Shown here piece by piece: positions 8,340 through 18,848 of a DNA stretch of 64,000 nt (positions are counted from its first letter, which is position 1; every line of letters starts with the position of its first letter). Made by a program: the position numbers and the translations under genes. This stretch comes from Microbacterium horticulturae (GTDB lineage Bacteria > Actinomycetota > Actinomycetes > Actinomycetales > Microbacteriaceae). The stretch is taken from NCBI RefSeq assembly GCF_029094505.1, contig NZ_CP119108.1:3581983-3645982 (forward strand). The letters run 5' to 3'. The notes below the pieces were generated by a model. That model ran no database searches, was not told the DNA's origin, and saw nothing but the letters and a program-made list of their open reading frames with translations.

Positions 8340-10076
8340 TCAGCGGTCCTCGGTGTCGGCGGCCTCGGCGGCGGCCCAGGCAGCGCGGCGCGCGGCCTGC
8401 TGGTCGGGGTCGGGCACCGGGATCGACGCCAGCAGCCGCCGCGTGTACTCGTCGCGGGCGTCGCCGAGAACCTGGGCGGTCGTGCCCTGCTCGCGGATCG
8501 TCCCGTGCCGGAGCACCACGATGCGGTCGGCGACCTCGTCGATCACCGCGAGGTCGTGGCTGATGAACAGGCACGCGAAACCGAACTGGGCCTGAAGCTC
8601 GGCGAACAGCTCGAGCACCCGCGCCTGCACCGACACGTCGAGCGCGCTGGTGGGCTCGTCGGCGATGAGCAGCTTGGGCTGCAGCGCTATCGCGCGCGCC
8701 AGCGAGGCGCGCTGGCGCTGCCCGCCCGACAGCTCGTGCGGGTACCGGTCGCCGTACGAGGTGGGCAGGTGCACGGCATCCAACAGCTGGTCCACCCGGC
8801 CGCGGGCGGCGCGGGGATTCGCGGCCCGCCCGTGCACGACGAGCGGTTCAGCGATGCACTCGGCGATCGTCAGCAGCGGGTTGAAGCTCGTGGCCGGGTC
8901 TTGGAAGACGAACCCGATGTCGGGTCGCAGCTTCTTCAGCCCGCGCATCGTCGTGCCGCGCATCTCGTGCCCGAGCACCCTGAGCGAGCCGTCGACGACC
9001 TGGGTGAGCCCGACGATCGAACGGCCGATGGTCGTCTTTCCCGAGCCCGACTCGCCGACGAGGCCCAGCACCTCGCCGGGGGCGATCCAGAAGTCGACAC
9101 CCTGCACGGCCACCACGCCGGTGCGCCCGAAGCGCCCGGGGTAGGCGATGTGCAGGTTCTTCGCGACGACGAGCGACCCCTCCGGCGGCTCGGTCGGCGC
9201 GGGTGCGGTGCGATCCTGGGTCGCGCTCTTGCCGCGTCCGACGTGCGGCACCGCGGCCAGCAGCTTCTTCGTGTACTCCTCGCGGGGAGCCGCGAACAGC
9301 TCGCGTGCCGTCGCCTGCTCGACGATGTCGCCCTGGTACATCACGACGACCCGGTCGGCGAGATCGGCGACCACGCCCATGTTGTGCGTGATGAGCACGA
9401 CGGTCGCCCCGAACTCGTCACGGGCCGTGCGCAGCAGATCGAGGATCTCGGCCTGCACCGTCACGTCGAGCGCCGTGGTCGGCTCGTCGGCGATGATCAA
9501 GCCGGCGTTGAGCACAAGCGCCATAGCGATGACGATGCGCTGCTTCTGCCCGCCCGAGAACTGGTGCGGATAGTCGTCGACCCGCCGGTCGGGCTCGGGA
9601 ATGCCGACCCGCCGCATGATGTCGATCGCGGCCCTCTTCGCCTCGCGCTTCGAGATGCGGTGGTGGGCGCGCAGCCCCTCGGCGATCTGGAAGCCGACGG
9701 TGTACACCGGGTTCAGCGCTGTCGACGGCTCTTGGAACACCATCGCCGCGTCGCGCCCGCGCATCGCGCGCAGGTCGGCGTGCGACGCGTGCACGACATC
9801 GGTCTCGTCGCCGTTGGGCCCGCGGATGATCAGGGCGCCCTGCAGGGTCGCGGTCTCGGGCAGCAGCCCCAGCAGCGCGTTCGCGGTCACGGTCTTGCCC
9901 GATCCCGACTCGCCCACGATCGCGAGCACCTCGCCGGCGTGCGCCTCGAGCGAGATGCCGTTCACCGCGACGACCGGGTCGCCGTCCGTTGCGAACGTGA
10001 CCTTGAGGTTGTGGATGGATGCCGCGTCGGGCGCGCCCGCATCGGGCGCCGACGCATCGCGCGTGGTGTCGCTCAT
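8340..10076 (-). CDS. Peptide ABC transporter, fused double ATPase (DppD-DppF type)
   Basis: 578 residues with two complete ABC ATPase domains in one chain. Each has Walker A GESGSGKT (first at residues 55-62, second about 350), a signature (FSGGQKQ and LSGGQRQ) and Walker B LIIADEPT / LLIADEPT. Both have the oligopeptide-family C-terminal extension ending ...EEYTKKLLAAVP and ...DEYTRRLLASIP. It powers import by the two permeases encoded just upstream. The ATG at 10076 overlaps the stop of the permease gene (ATGA), which indicates translational coupling. The longer upstream frame is out-of-frame read-through of the permease gene. Confidence 0.95.
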   Translation of the reverse strand: MSDTTRDASAPDAGAPDAASIHNLKVTFATDGDPVVAVNGISLEAHAGEVLAIVGESGSGKTVTANALLGLLPETATLQGALIIRGPNGDETDVVHASHADLRAMRGRDAAMVFQEPSTALNPVYTVGFQIAEGLRAHHRISKREAKRAAIDIMRRVGIPEPDRRVDDYPHQFSGGQKQRIVIAMALVLNAGLIIADEPTTALDVTVQAEILDLLRTARDEFGATVVLITHNMGVVADLADRVVVMYQGDIVEQATARELFAAPREEYTKKLLAAVPHVGRGKSATQDRTAPAPTEPPEGSLVVAKNLHIAYPGRFGRTGVVAVQGVDFWIAPGEVLGLVGESGSGKTTIGRSIVGLTQVVDGSLRVLGHEMRGTTMRGLKKLRPDIGFVFQDPATSFNPLLTIAECIAEPLVVHGRAANPRAARGRVDQLLDAVHLPTSYGDRYPHELSGGQRQRASLARAIALQPKLLIADEPTSALDVSVQARVLELFAELQAQFGFACLFISHDLAVIDEVADRIVVLRHGTIREQGTTAQVLGDARDEYTRRLLASIPVPDPDQQAARRAAWAAAEAADTEDR

Positions 10077-11107
10077 TCTGCGGCCTCCTTCTCTGCGGCG
10101 ACCACGGCAGCGCGCCGCCGGCGGCGCAGCCGCGGGTCGCTGAGGTCGTTCAGGCTCTCGCCGACCAGCGTGATGCCGAGCACCACGAGAACTATGGCGA
10201 CGCCGGGCGGGATGGCCGTCCACCAGATGTGGCTGGTCACGTCGGAGACCGAGCGCGACAGGTCGTAGCCCCACTCGGCGGCAGCGGTCGCCTCGATCCC
10301 GAAGCCCAGGAAGCCCAGGCCGGCCAGGGTCAGCACCGCCTCGGATGCGTTCAGGGTCACCACGACCGGCACCGAGCGGGTCGAGTTGCGCAGCACGTGC
10401 CGGGTGAGGATGCGCAGCGTCGGCACGCCGATCACCTTCGCCGACTCGACGAACGGCTCGGCCTTGACCCGCACCACCTCGCTGCGCACGATGCGGAAGT
10501 ACTGCGGCACGAACACCACGGTGATCGAGATCGCCGCGGCGAGGATGCCGCCCCACAGCGTCGACTGCCCGTGGCTGATCACGATCGCCATGACGATGGC
10601 CAGAAGCAGCGACGGGAACGCGTAGATCGCGTCGGCGATGACCACGAGGATGCGGTCGATCCATCCGCCGAAGTATCCCGAGAGCAGGCCGATGAAGATG
10701 CCGATGAAGATCGAGAAGATGATCGCGCAGATGATGACCAGCAGGGCCGTCTGCGCTCCCCAGATGGTGCGCGAGAGCACGTCGAAGCCGCTGACCGTGG
10801 TGCCGAGCAGGTTCTGCGCGCTCGGCGCCTGGAGGGTGCCGAAGTCCTGTCCGTCGGCCGTGGTGCGCTGCGCGTAGCCGTACGGGGCGATCCACGGCGC
10901 GAAGATCGCCACGATCACGAACACGCCGGTGAGCACGAGCCCGGTCACGAGCATGGTGCGCTGCCAGCCGACGCTGTGCTTCAGATGCGATACGACCGGG
11001 ATCCGGTCGCTCAGCGGCCGCTTGGGCGCGCCGAGTCCAGCGGGAAGCACGCCGGTCTCGGCCGGATCGAAGACGCCGGTGGGGGTGGGATCCTGGGTCT
11101 CGCTCAT
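10073..11107 (-). CDS. Peptide ABC transporter permease (DppC/OppC type)
   Basis: A 344-residue inner-membrane permease. The N-terminal OppC-type segment (HSVGWQRTMLVTGLVLTGVF) is followed by an external loop, then the BPD_transp_1 domain with the EAA-type loop (VESAKVIGVPTLRILTRHVL) that docks to the ATPase. About six helices. It starts one base after the stop of the DppB-type gene and overlaps the ATPase gene by four bases. Confidence 0.93.
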   Translation of the reverse strand: MSETQDPTPTGVFDPAETGVLPAGLGAPKRPLSDRIPVVSHLKHSVGWQRTMLVTGLVLTGVFVIVAIFAPWIAPYGYAQRTTADGQDFGTLQAPSAQNLLGTTVSGFDVLSRTIWGAQTALLVIICAIIFSIFIGIFIGLLSGYFGGWIDRILVVIADAIYAFPSLLLAIVMAIVISHGQSTLWGGILAAAISITVVFVPQYFRIVRSEVVRVKAEPFVESAKVIGVPTLRILTRHVLRNSTRSVPVVVTLNASEAVLTLAGLGFLGFGIEATAAAEWGYDLSRSVSDVTSHIWWTAIPPGVAIVLVVLGITLVGESLNDLSDPRLRRRRRAAVVAAEKEAAE

Positions 11108-11108
11108 G

Positions 11109-12185
11109 TCAGTACCTCACTCGCGGGTCGATCACCACGGCGATGACGTCGACGATGAAGTTCACGACCGCCACGACCACCGCGATCATGATGACGATGC
11201 CCTGCACGGCCACGAAATCTCGGGCTTTCAAGTACTCGGCCAGCATGAAGCCGAGACCCTTCCACTCGAACGAGGTCTCGGTCAGCACGGCCCCCGCCAG
11301 CAGCAGTGCTATCTGCAGGCCGATCAGTGTGACGATCGGAATCAGCGCGGGGCGGTACGCGTGCTTTGTGACAAGACGGTACTCACCGACGCCGCGTGAC
11401 CGGGCCGAGGTCACGTACTGTGCGCCGAGTGTGCCGATGACGTTGATGCGCACCAGGCGCAGGAAGACGCCGGCGGTCAGGATCCCGAGCGCGAGACCAG
11501 GGAGCACCGCATGCCACAGGACGTCGATCACCGCATCGGGGTTGCCCAGTCGGATCGCGTCGATGAGGTAGATGCCGCTGGGGTTGTTCAGGGTCTCCAG
11601 CTGGAGCTCGACGCGGGTGGATGCGCGGCCCGAGACCGGCAGGATGTTGAACTGCACGGCGAACACGAGCTTCAGCAGGATCGCGATGAAGAAGATCGGC
11701 GTCGCGTAGCCGAGGATCGCGCCCACGCGGAGCACGGCATCCTGCCACCGATCGCGCTTGTAGGCGGCGACCAGCCCCAGCGGAATGCCGATGATGAACG
11801 CGACGATCAGCGCATAGAACGCGAGCTCGAGCGTCGCCGACCCGTACTGCAGGAGGATCTCGGTGACCGGCCGGTGGTCGGTCAGGGTCGTGCCGAAGTC
11901 GCCGCGGAACACGCCGAGCAGATAGTCCAGGTACTGGACGATCAGCGGCCGGTCGTAGCCGGCCTCGTGGATGCGGGCGGCGAGCTGCTCGGGCGGCAGC
12001 TTTCCGCCGAGGGCCGCGGTGATCGGGTCACCGGTCAGCCGCATCAGGAAGAACACCGTCGTGACGAGGATGAACACCGTCGGGATGATCAGCAGCAGGC
12101 GGACGAGGATGTAACGCCAGAGCCCGCCGCTTCGGGCGCGAACGGGTTTGGACGCCAGGTCGGCGTCTTCGACGACAGTGGTCAT
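11109..12185 (-). CDS. Peptide ABC transporter permease (DppB/OppB type)
   Basis: A 358-residue permease with the OppB-like N-terminus (YILVRLLLIIPTVFILVTTV, FFLMRLTGDP), a periplasmic-side loop, then about five further helices and the coupling loop (YVTSARSRGVGEYRLVTKHA). It forms the import channel with the DppC-type partner downstream. A 77-bp inverted repeat separates it from the substrate-binding protein gene, which may lower expression of the permeases relative to the binding protein. Confidence 0.93.
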   Translation of the reverse strand: MTTVVEDADLASKPVRARSGGLWRYILVRLLLIIPTVFILVTTVFFLMRLTGDPITAALGGKLPPEQLAARIHEAGYDRPLIVQYLDYLLGVFRGDFGTTLTDHRPVTEILLQYGSATLELAFYALIVAFIIGIPLGLVAAYKRDRWQDAVLRVGAILGYATPIFFIAILLKLVFAVQFNILPVSGRASTRVELQLETLNNPSGIYLIDAIRLGNPDAVIDVLWHAVLPGLALGILTAGVFLRLVRINVIGTLGAQYVTSARSRGVGEYRLVTKHAYRPALIPIVTLIGLQIALLLAGAVLTETSFEWKGLGFMLAEYLKARDFVAVQGIVIMIAVVVAVVNFIVDVIAVVIDPRVRY

Positions 12186-12207
12186 GCATTTCCTTCACTT
12201 GACGACA

Positions 12208-12284
12208 CCGGTCGTTGAGCGAGCCGCGAAGCGGCGAGCCGAAACGATCCCCGTTTCGGCTCGCTTCGCTCGCTCAACGACCGG
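12208..12284. repeat. GTTGAGCGAGC-family inverted repeat
   Basis: CCGGTCGTTGAGCGAGC (12208-12224) pairs with GCTCGCTCAACGACCGG (12268-12284). Further in, CGAGCCGAAACG (12235-12246) pairs with CGTTTCGGCTCG (12252-12263). The left arm carries an insertion relative to the right. A related copy lies between gyrB and gyrA. Within this operon it may act as a partial terminator or mRNA-stabilising hairpin. Confidence 0.85.
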
Positions 12285-12292
12285 AGGCCGAC

Positions 12293-13939
12293 CTACTTGT
12301 GCAGCGGTGCGTAGCGGAACTTGAACGAGGCGTCGAGGGTGGTGCCCTGAACGTCCTTGCCCACGACCGCGACCTGCGTGCCCTGCAGGTACGGCAGCGT
12401 CGACAGGTCCTTGGCCACGAGGTCCTGGATCTGGCCGATCTCGTCGGAGCGCTTGGCGGCGTCGGTCTCGGTCTGCTCCTTGGAGATCAGTCCCTGCACG
12501 TCGGCGTTGTCGTAGTGGTTCGCCAGGAAGTTGTCCTTCGAGAAGAACGGCGACAGGTAGTTGTCGGCGTCGGAGAAGTCCGGGAACCAACCCAGCTGGT
12601 ACATCGGGTAGACGTCGGCGGTGCGGTCCTTGGAGTACTGCACCCACTCGGTCTGCGCGAGGTTGACCTTGAACAGGCCGCCGTTCTCGAGCTGGGTCTT
12701 GATGGCCGCGTACTCGTCACCCGACGACGGACCGTAGTGGTCGCCGTTGTACTGCAGGTTCAGGGTCACCGGCGTGCTCACCCCGGCGTCGGACAGCGCC
12801 TGCTTGGCCTTGTCGAGGCTGGGACCGCCGTTGCCGTCGCCGTACAGCGACTTCAGGGCCGTGTTCGCGCCGGTCATGCCGTCGGCGACGTACGAGTACA
12901 GGGGCGTGTAGGTGTCCTTGTAGACGTCGGTGGCCAGCTTCTGCCGATCGATGAGGTCGGCCATCGCCTGGCGGACGGCCAGGGCCTTCGCCGGGTCGGC
13001 GTCGTCGGTCTTGGTGCCGAACGGCATGGTGGCCATGTTGAACACGATGTAGCGGATCTCGCCGCCCGGGCCCTTCACGACCTGAACCTTGTCGGTCTGC
13101 TTGCCGAGGTCTTCGACGTCGGTCGCCGACAGGCTGCGGAACGCCACGTCGATGTCGCCGTTGCCGATCGCGAGCTTCAGGTTCGAGGCATCCGCGTAGT
13201 ACTTCACCGTGACGCTCGAGTTCTCGGCGGCGCCGAGCTCTCCCTGGTAGTCCTTGTTGGGCTCGTAGTTGATGAGCTCGTTGACCTTGTACGACGAGAT
13301 GACGTACTGGCCGGCGAACGCCTTGCCCTTGACGATGTCTGCGTCGGGGGTGACCTTGTCGGCTGAGAACACGTCCTCGTCGACGATCGGGCCGGCGGGG
13401 CTCGAGAGAACCTGCGGCCACGTCTGGTCGTTCGGGTTCTTCAGGTGGAAGACGACGGTGGTGTCATCGGGGGTGTCGATGCTGTCGAGGTTGCCGAGCA
13501 GCGACGCGGGCCCGTTCGGGTCGTTGATCTTGATGACACGCTCGAACGAGAACTTCACGTCCGACGACGTGAGGTCGTCGCCGTTGGCGAACTTCAGCCC
13601 CGACTTGAGCTTGACGGTGTAGTCATGCGGAGCGGTGAAATCCGCCGACTCGGCGATGTCGGGGGTGACATCGGCCGTCCCGTACTTGCTGTTCAGCAGG
13701 AACGGGTAGATCTGGTTCATCACCGCGAACGAGCCGTTGTCGTACGAACCGGCGGGGTCGATGGACGTGATCTTGTCGGTCGTCCCCACGATCAGCCCGC
13801 CGGACGCGTTGCCGCCGTTGTCGCCGGAACCTCCGCCGTTGCCGCCGCCGCCGGCGCAACCGGACAGGACGACGGCCGAAGCGCCGATCGCCCCGAGCGC
13901 GAGCAGGAGACGCCCGCGCGAGTGTGTCTGCAATGACAT
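12293..13939 (-). CDS. Peptide ABC transporter substrate-binding lipoprotein
   Basis: A 548-residue family 5 (DppA/OppA-type) extracellular solute-binding protein. The signal peptide LLLALGAIGASAVVLSGC ends in a lipobox (VLSGC), so it is lipid-anchored outside the membrane. A Gly/Asn-rich linker follows, then the mature domain (ASGGLIVGTTDKITSIDPAG; DLTSSDVKFSFERVI). It is the first gene of a four-gene importer operon (binding protein, two permeases, double ATPase). The substrate is probably short peptides, but the family also carries nickel and sugars. The ATG at 13939 places the signal peptide correctly; the longer frame does not. Confidence 0.93.
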   Translation of the reverse strand: MSLQTHSRGRLLLALGAIGASAVVLSGCAGGGGNGGGSGDNGGNASGGLIVGTTDKITSIDPAGSYDNGSFAVMNQIYPFLLNSKYGTADVTPDIAESADFTAPHDYTVKLKSGLKFANGDDLTSSDVKFSFERVIKINDPNGPASLLGNLDSIDTPDDTTVVFHLKNPNDQTWPQVLSSPAGPIVDEDVFSADKVTPDADIVKGKAFAGQYVISSYKVNELINYEPNKDYQGELGAAENSSVTVKYYADASNLKLAIGNGDIDVAFRSLSATDVEDLGKQTDKVQVVKGPGGEIRYIVFNMATMPFGTKTDDADPAKALAVRQAMADLIDRQKLATDVYKDTYTPLYSYVADGMTGANTALKSLYGDGNGGPSLDKAKQALSDAGVSTPVTLNLQYNGDHYGPSSGDEYAAIKTQLENGGLFKVNLAQTEWVQYSKDRTADVYPMYQLGWFPDFSDADNYLSPFFSKDNFLANHYDNADVQGLISKEQTETDAAKRSDEIGQIQDLVAKDLSTLPYLQGTQVAVVGKDVQGTTLDASFKFRYAPLHK

Positions 13940-14095
13940 AGTCGTTACCTTGCTGTATGCGAAGCGGCCGCGCAGGGTGACGCGACCGTATATGGTTCCC
14001 ATCCTCTCCGCACTTGTCGGGATCGGCAACCATCCCCGTATTCCGTGATCAGAACGCAACGGATGCCGGCCCGACAGGGCGCAGGATGCCGGGGG

Positions 14096-14868
<773 letters not shown>

Positions 14869-14872
<4 letters not shown>

Positions 14873-15861
14873 CCCTTTCCTCCGACGTCGATTCCGACGC
14901 CGGCGACGCCTTCGGCGCCCACGACGACCCCGCCGACAGCCGGCCGCGAGCGGTCGGACCCGCGGGCGAACCGCTTCTCGACGAAGTACTGGCCGGCCAT
15001 GAGCACCGATGTGAAGAACAGGTACCAGATCGACGCGACGATCAGCAGCGGGATCGGCGCGAAGATCGTCGCCGAGATGTCGCTGGTGCGACCGAACAGG
15101 TCCATCGAGTACGGAATCGCGACCACGAGTGACGTGGTCTTCAGCATCGAGATGACCTCATTGCCGGTGGGCGGGATGATCACCCGCATCGCCTGCGGAA
15201 CGACGACGCGGGTCATCGTCTGGCCCCACGACATTCCCAGCGCCGTGCACGCCTCTTCCTGGCCCGGGTCGACGGACAGGAGCCCGGCCCGCACGATCTC
15301 TGCCATGTACGCCGACTCGTTCAGCGCCAGGCCGACGACCGCGAGCAGGAACAGCGGCGGCGTCCAGGTGATGGTGAACTCGGCCCAGGTGTGCACGAAC
15401 GGGATGCCCAGGTACACGGTCTTGTAGATGAGGGTGACCAGGCCCCAGAACACCAGTTGGACGTACACCGGTGTTCCACGGAACACCCAGAGGAACGCCC
15501 ACGCGATCCACTTCAAGACCGGGTTCGGCGACAGCCGCATGACGGCCAGGATCAGGCCCAGGATGATGCCGAACAGCATCGCCAGAACGGTCAGCGCAAG
15601 CGTGATGAACGCCGCCTGCGTGACGCGGGTGTCGAACAGGTATTTGCCGACGATGTCCCATTGGAACGCCTGGCGCTGCGCGGCGTCGAGCACGAACAGC
15701 ACCACCAGCAGGATGAGGACGACCGCGACCGTGTTGCGCCAGGGATGCCGCAGCCGCACCGCGCGGATCGTCTCGGCCCGCGCGGTGGAGACGGTGGCGG
15801 TGTCGACCGGAGGGGTGGATGCCGCGGCATCCGCCCCCTCGGGCCGTTGCGATTCCGACAT
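14869..15861 (-). CDS. Polar amino-acid ABC transporter permease
   Basis: A 330-residue permease of the HisMQ/GlnP family. An N-terminal cytoplasmic segment of about 45 residues precedes TM1 ([17 protein letters not shown]). The conserved core includes [34 protein letters not shown] and [20 protein letters not shown], the ATPase-docking loop. The ATG at 15861 lies two bases past the stop of the binding-protein gene. Confidence 0.95.
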
Positions 15862-15863
15862 GA

Positions 15864-16784
15864 CTACTGCTTCGACGCTGCGTTCACATCGGCAGCGGTG
15901 ACCGCGCCGTCTTCGACGCCCCACTTCTGCAGGATCTTCGCGTAGGTGCCGTCGTCGATGAGCGTCTGCAGCGTGTTCTTGATGACGTCGGTGAGCTCGC
16001 CACCCTTGGCGGTCGCGAACCCGTACGGGGCGATGTCGAACGTCTCACCCGCGGCCTGGATCTTGTCCTGCTTCTGGTGGATCGCGTATTCGGTGATGGG
16101 CGAGTCGGCGCTCATCGCGTCGACCTGGCCGAGCACGAGCGCATTGGTCGCGCCGTCCTGCCCGTCGTACTTGAAGACCTGGATCTTCTCCTTGCCCGCG
16201 TCGGTGCACGCCTTCGACTTTGCCGGCAGCTCTTCGGTGTCTTCGTACGTGCCGTCTTCGACGGCGACCTTCAGACCACACGCGTTGTCGGGGTCGACGT
16301 CTTTGCCCTTCACCGACGCCCAGAGGATCCCGGCGTTGTAGTAGTTGACGAAGTCGACCTGCTTCTCACGCTCGGTGGTGTCGGTGAACGACGAGACACC
16401 CAGGTCGTACTTGCCGCCGACGATCGACGGAATGATGTTGTCGAACTTCGCGGCGGTGTACTCGGCCTTCACGCCGAGCTTCGCGGCCATCGCATTGGCC
16501 AGGTCGATGTCCCACCCGATCGGGTTGCCCGCGTTGTCCTTGTACTCGTTGGGGGCGTATGTCGGGTCGGTGCCGATCTTCAGCACGCCTGCGGACCTGA
16601 CGGCATCAGGCAGCGTCGCCGCGAGCGCGTCGTCTTTGGTGACTCCGTAGCCCGACGCGTCGGCGCTGGCAGAGTTGTCTCCGCCGCCGCCCTGCGGGTT
16701 CTCGGAGTCTTGGTTGTTCACACATCCGGTGAGCAGCAGTGCCGCGGCGACGACGGCCACCGGCAGGGCGAGGATCCTTCGCAT
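15864..16784 (-). CDS. Polar amino-acid ABC transporter substrate-binding lipoprotein
   Basis: A 306-residue family 3 solute-binding protein. The signal peptide has lipobox LLTGC, followed by an Asn/Gly/Ser linker. The mature fold reads VLKIGTDPTYAPNEYKDNAG, GWDIDLANAMAAKLGVKAEY and DLGVSSFTDTTEREKQVDFV, typical of periplasmic amino-acid receptors. The specific amino acid cannot be assigned. The ATG at 16784 has an AGGAAAGGGAAG ribosome-binding region. It is the first gene of the operon and diverges from phoA. Confidence 0.93.
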   Translation of the reverse strand: MRRILALPVAVVAAALLLTGCVNNQDSENPQGGGGDNSASADASGYGVTKDDALAATLPDAVRSAGVLKIGTDPTYAPNEYKDNAGNPIGWDIDLANAMAAKLGVKAEYTAAKFDNIIPSIVGGKYDLGVSSFTDTTEREKQVDFVNYYNAGILWASVKGKDVDPDNACGLKVAVEDGTYEDTEELPAKSKACTDAGKEKIQVFKYDGQDGATNALVLGQVDAMSADSPITEYAIHQKQDKIQAAGETFDIAPYGFATAKGGELTDVIKNTLQTLIDDGTYAKILQKWGVEDGAVTAADVNAASKQ

Positions 16785-16900
16785 TTCTTCCCTTTCCTCA
16801 TCTTCGAGGCGGCGGCCCTCGGGCGGGGCCGACCCCTGAAGTCTAAGGACAAGAGTGCACCATCCAGATTTCGATTCGGTTTCGACGGCTGACCCGTGTC

Positions 16901-16922
16901 GTTCACACGGTGTTCGGCGAGC
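16901..16922 (+). promoter_or_regulatory. Candidate PHO box (PhoP direct repeat) upstream of phoA
   Basis: Two adjacent 11-base units, GTTCACACGGT and GTTCGGCGAGC, share the GTTC start spaced by 11 bases, as in the Streptomyces PhoP-binding direct repeat. They lie 74 bases before the alkaline phosphatase start codon. Only the first unit matches GTTCAC closely, so this is tentative. Confidence 0.4.
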
Positions 16923-16995
16923 CGTCATGCGCGCACGGTCGAGTGGGTCGTGCCGGGCCCCCGGCATCCACTCTCCCGAACAGGAGTCATGAAGA

Positions 16996-18705
16996 ATGAA
17001 CCGTTCCCCCAGGTCTGTGCGCAGGTCCGTACGGCGTCGCACGGTCGGCGTGATCGCCGTCTCGGCGGTCGCCGCCGGCACGCTGCTGGCCGTCGGCGCC
17101 GGCGCGGCGTCGGGCTCGAGTGCCTTCACTCCCGCTTCGCACCGCGTCAGCGCCGACAAGACGAAGGACGTGCGCCAGGCGATCGTCGGCGGCAAGGCCA
17201 AGAACGTCATCCTGCTCGTCGGCGACGGCATGGGCGACAGTGAGATCACGATCGCCCGCAACTACGCATACGGTGCGGCGGGCGAGCTGCCCGGCATCGA
17301 CGCGCTGCCGCTGACCGGCTCGTACACGACCTACTCCGTCTACAAGGACGGTGCGAACAAGGGCAAGCCCGACTACGTGACCGACTCGGCCGCCAGCGGC
17401 ACGGGCTGGGCGACCGGCACGAAGACGTACGACGGCGCGATCTCGGTCGACGTCGACGGCAACCCGCTGCCGACGCTGCTCGAGCTGGCCAAGGCCAACG
17501 GCTTCCGCACGGGTGACGTGTCGACCGCCGAGATCCAGGACGCGACGCCGGCCGTGCAGATCGCGCACGTCGACCAGCGCTCGTGCTACGGCCCCGACAG
17601 CTCGTCGTGCGGCAACGACGCGCTGGCCGAAGGCGGGCTCGGATCGATCTCCGAGCAGCTGCTCGACACCCGCGCCGACGTGGTGCTCGGGGGCGGGCTC
17701 GCCTCGTTCCGCCAGACGGCGAAGGCCGGGCAGTGGAAGGGCTCGACCCTGCTGCAGCAGGCGACCGCGCGCGGATATCAGGTGGTGACGGATGCCGCGG
17801 GCCTGGCCTCGGTGAAGAAGGCCAACCAGTCGCAGCCGCTGCTGGGCCTGTTCACCGACGGCAACTTCCCCACGCGCTACGCGGCGACCACCGCGACCGT
17901 GGGCGGAGCGAACACCCCGGTGACCTGCGAGGAGTCGGCCGACCGACTGCCGACATCGCTCTCGCTCTCGTCGCTGACCGACAAGGCGATCGATCTGCTG
18001 TCAGCGGGGTCGAAGAAGAGCGGCAAGGGCTTCTTCCTGCAGGTGGAGGGCGCGTCGATCGACAAGCGCGACCACGCCGCCGACGCGTGCGGACAGATCG
18101 GTGAGACGCTCGACCTCGACGAGGCCGTGCAGGTTGCTCTCGCGTTCGCCAAGAAAGACAAGAACACGCTCGTGCTGGTGACGGCCGACCACGCGCACTC
18201 CAGCCAGATCGTCGACTCGACGCCGCCGACCTCGCTGTCGACCGCCGTGACCACCGCCGACGGCACGGTCATGAAGATCTCGTACGGCACGGCGGCCGCA
18301 GGTGGCTCGCAGCAGCACACCGGCACGCAGCTGCGCATCGCCGGGTACGGCCCCGGCGCGGCCAATGTCGTCGGGCTCACCGACCAGACCGACACGTTCG
18401 GCACGATCAGCCGCACGCTGGGGCTTCAGGTGGATGCCGCGAAGCTGAGCCGGCACGCCTCGGTGTCGCCGGGCTACGCCACGCCGGGCCGCAAGGTCGC
18501 CGTGCGCGGCACCGGGTTCGGGGGCGACCGGCAGGCCACCGTCACGTTCGGGGATGAGGCGCAGCGCGTCGACGTCATCGATGGGAAGGTGTCGGCACGG
18601 TTCACGGCGCCCGTGCCGTCGGGTCGCCAGCAGGTCGTGAAGGTGACGGTCGAAGGCGCCCAGACCGGGGTCGCGAAGACCGCGCGCATCACGGTGCGCA
18701 AGTAG
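16996..18705 (+). CDS. phoA: Secreted alkaline phosphatase, PhoA family
   Basis: 569 residues. An Arg-rich N-terminus and hydrophobic stretch ([20 protein letters not shown]) form a signal peptide; RRSVRRRT resembles a twin-arginine region but lacks the full RRxFLK motif. The core has [20 protein letters not shown] (metal-binding Asp), the nucleophile segment [20 protein letters not shown] and TADHAHSSQ (metal ligands). It releases phosphate from organic monoesters outside the cell. About 90 C-terminal residues ([20 protein letters not shown]...) form an extra beta-sandwich-like domain not found in E. coli PhoA. ATG 16996 follows an AGGAG (16981-16985). Confidence 0.93.
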   Translation: MNRSPRSVRRSVRRRTVGVIAVSAVAAGTLLAVGAGAASGSSAFTPASHRVSADKTKDVRQAIVGGKAKNVILLVGDGMGDSEITIARNYAYGAAGELPGIDALPLTGSYTTYSVYKDGANKGKPDYVTDSAASGTGWATGTKTYDGAISVDVDGNPLPTLLELAKANGFRTGDVSTAEIQDATPAVQIAHVDQRSCYGPDSSSCGNDALAEGGLGSISEQLLDTRADVVLGGGLASFRQTAKAGQWKGSTLLQQATARGYQVVTDAAGLASVKKANQSQPLLGLFTDGNFPTRYAATTATVGGANTPVTCEESADRLPTSLSLSSLTDKAIDLLSAGSKKSGKGFFLQVEGASIDKRDHAADACGQIGETLDLDEAVQVALAFAKKDKNTLVLVTADHAHSSQIVDSTPPTSLSTAVTTADGTVMKISYGTAAAGGSQQHTGTQLRIAGYGPGAANVVGLTDQTDTFGTISRTLGLQVDAAKLSRHASVSPGYATPGRKVAVRGTGFGGDRQATVTFGDEAQRVDVIDGKVSARFTAPVPSGRQQVVKVTVEGAQTGVAKTARITVRK

Positions 18706-18722
18706 CGGCATCCCGTCGTTCC

Positions 18723-18749
18723 GGGCCGGTCCGCGTCGCGGGCCGGCCC
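18723..18749 (+). terminator. Hairpin after phoA
   Basis: GGGCCGG (18723-18729) pairs with CCGGCCC (18743-18749), 18 bases after the phoA stop. There is no U-tract. Confidence 0.5.
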
Positions 18750-18776
18750 TTGGCGTCGGGGCCGGCGCCGGGGCGG

Positions 18777-18848
18777 CCTGAGGGCCTGAGGGCCTGAGGG
18801 CCTGAGGGCCTGAGGTCCTGAGGGCCTGAGGGCGAGAGGGCCTGAGGG
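18777..18848. repeat. 9 x 8-bp tandem repeat CCTGAGGG
   Basis: Nine consecutive 8-base units: seven are exactly CCTGAGGG, the fifth is CCTGAGGT and the eighth CGAGAGGG. The array ends exactly where the CATATGA palindrome begins. Together they fill most of the 18706-19014 gap between phoA and the ABC exporter, which holds no gene. Copy number is probably variable between strains. Confidence 0.92.

Noticed and set aside
16996..17100. A Tat signal on the alkaline phosphatase.
   Set aside because: The N-terminus is Arg-rich, but the full S/T-RRxFLK motif is missing, so the export route is left open.
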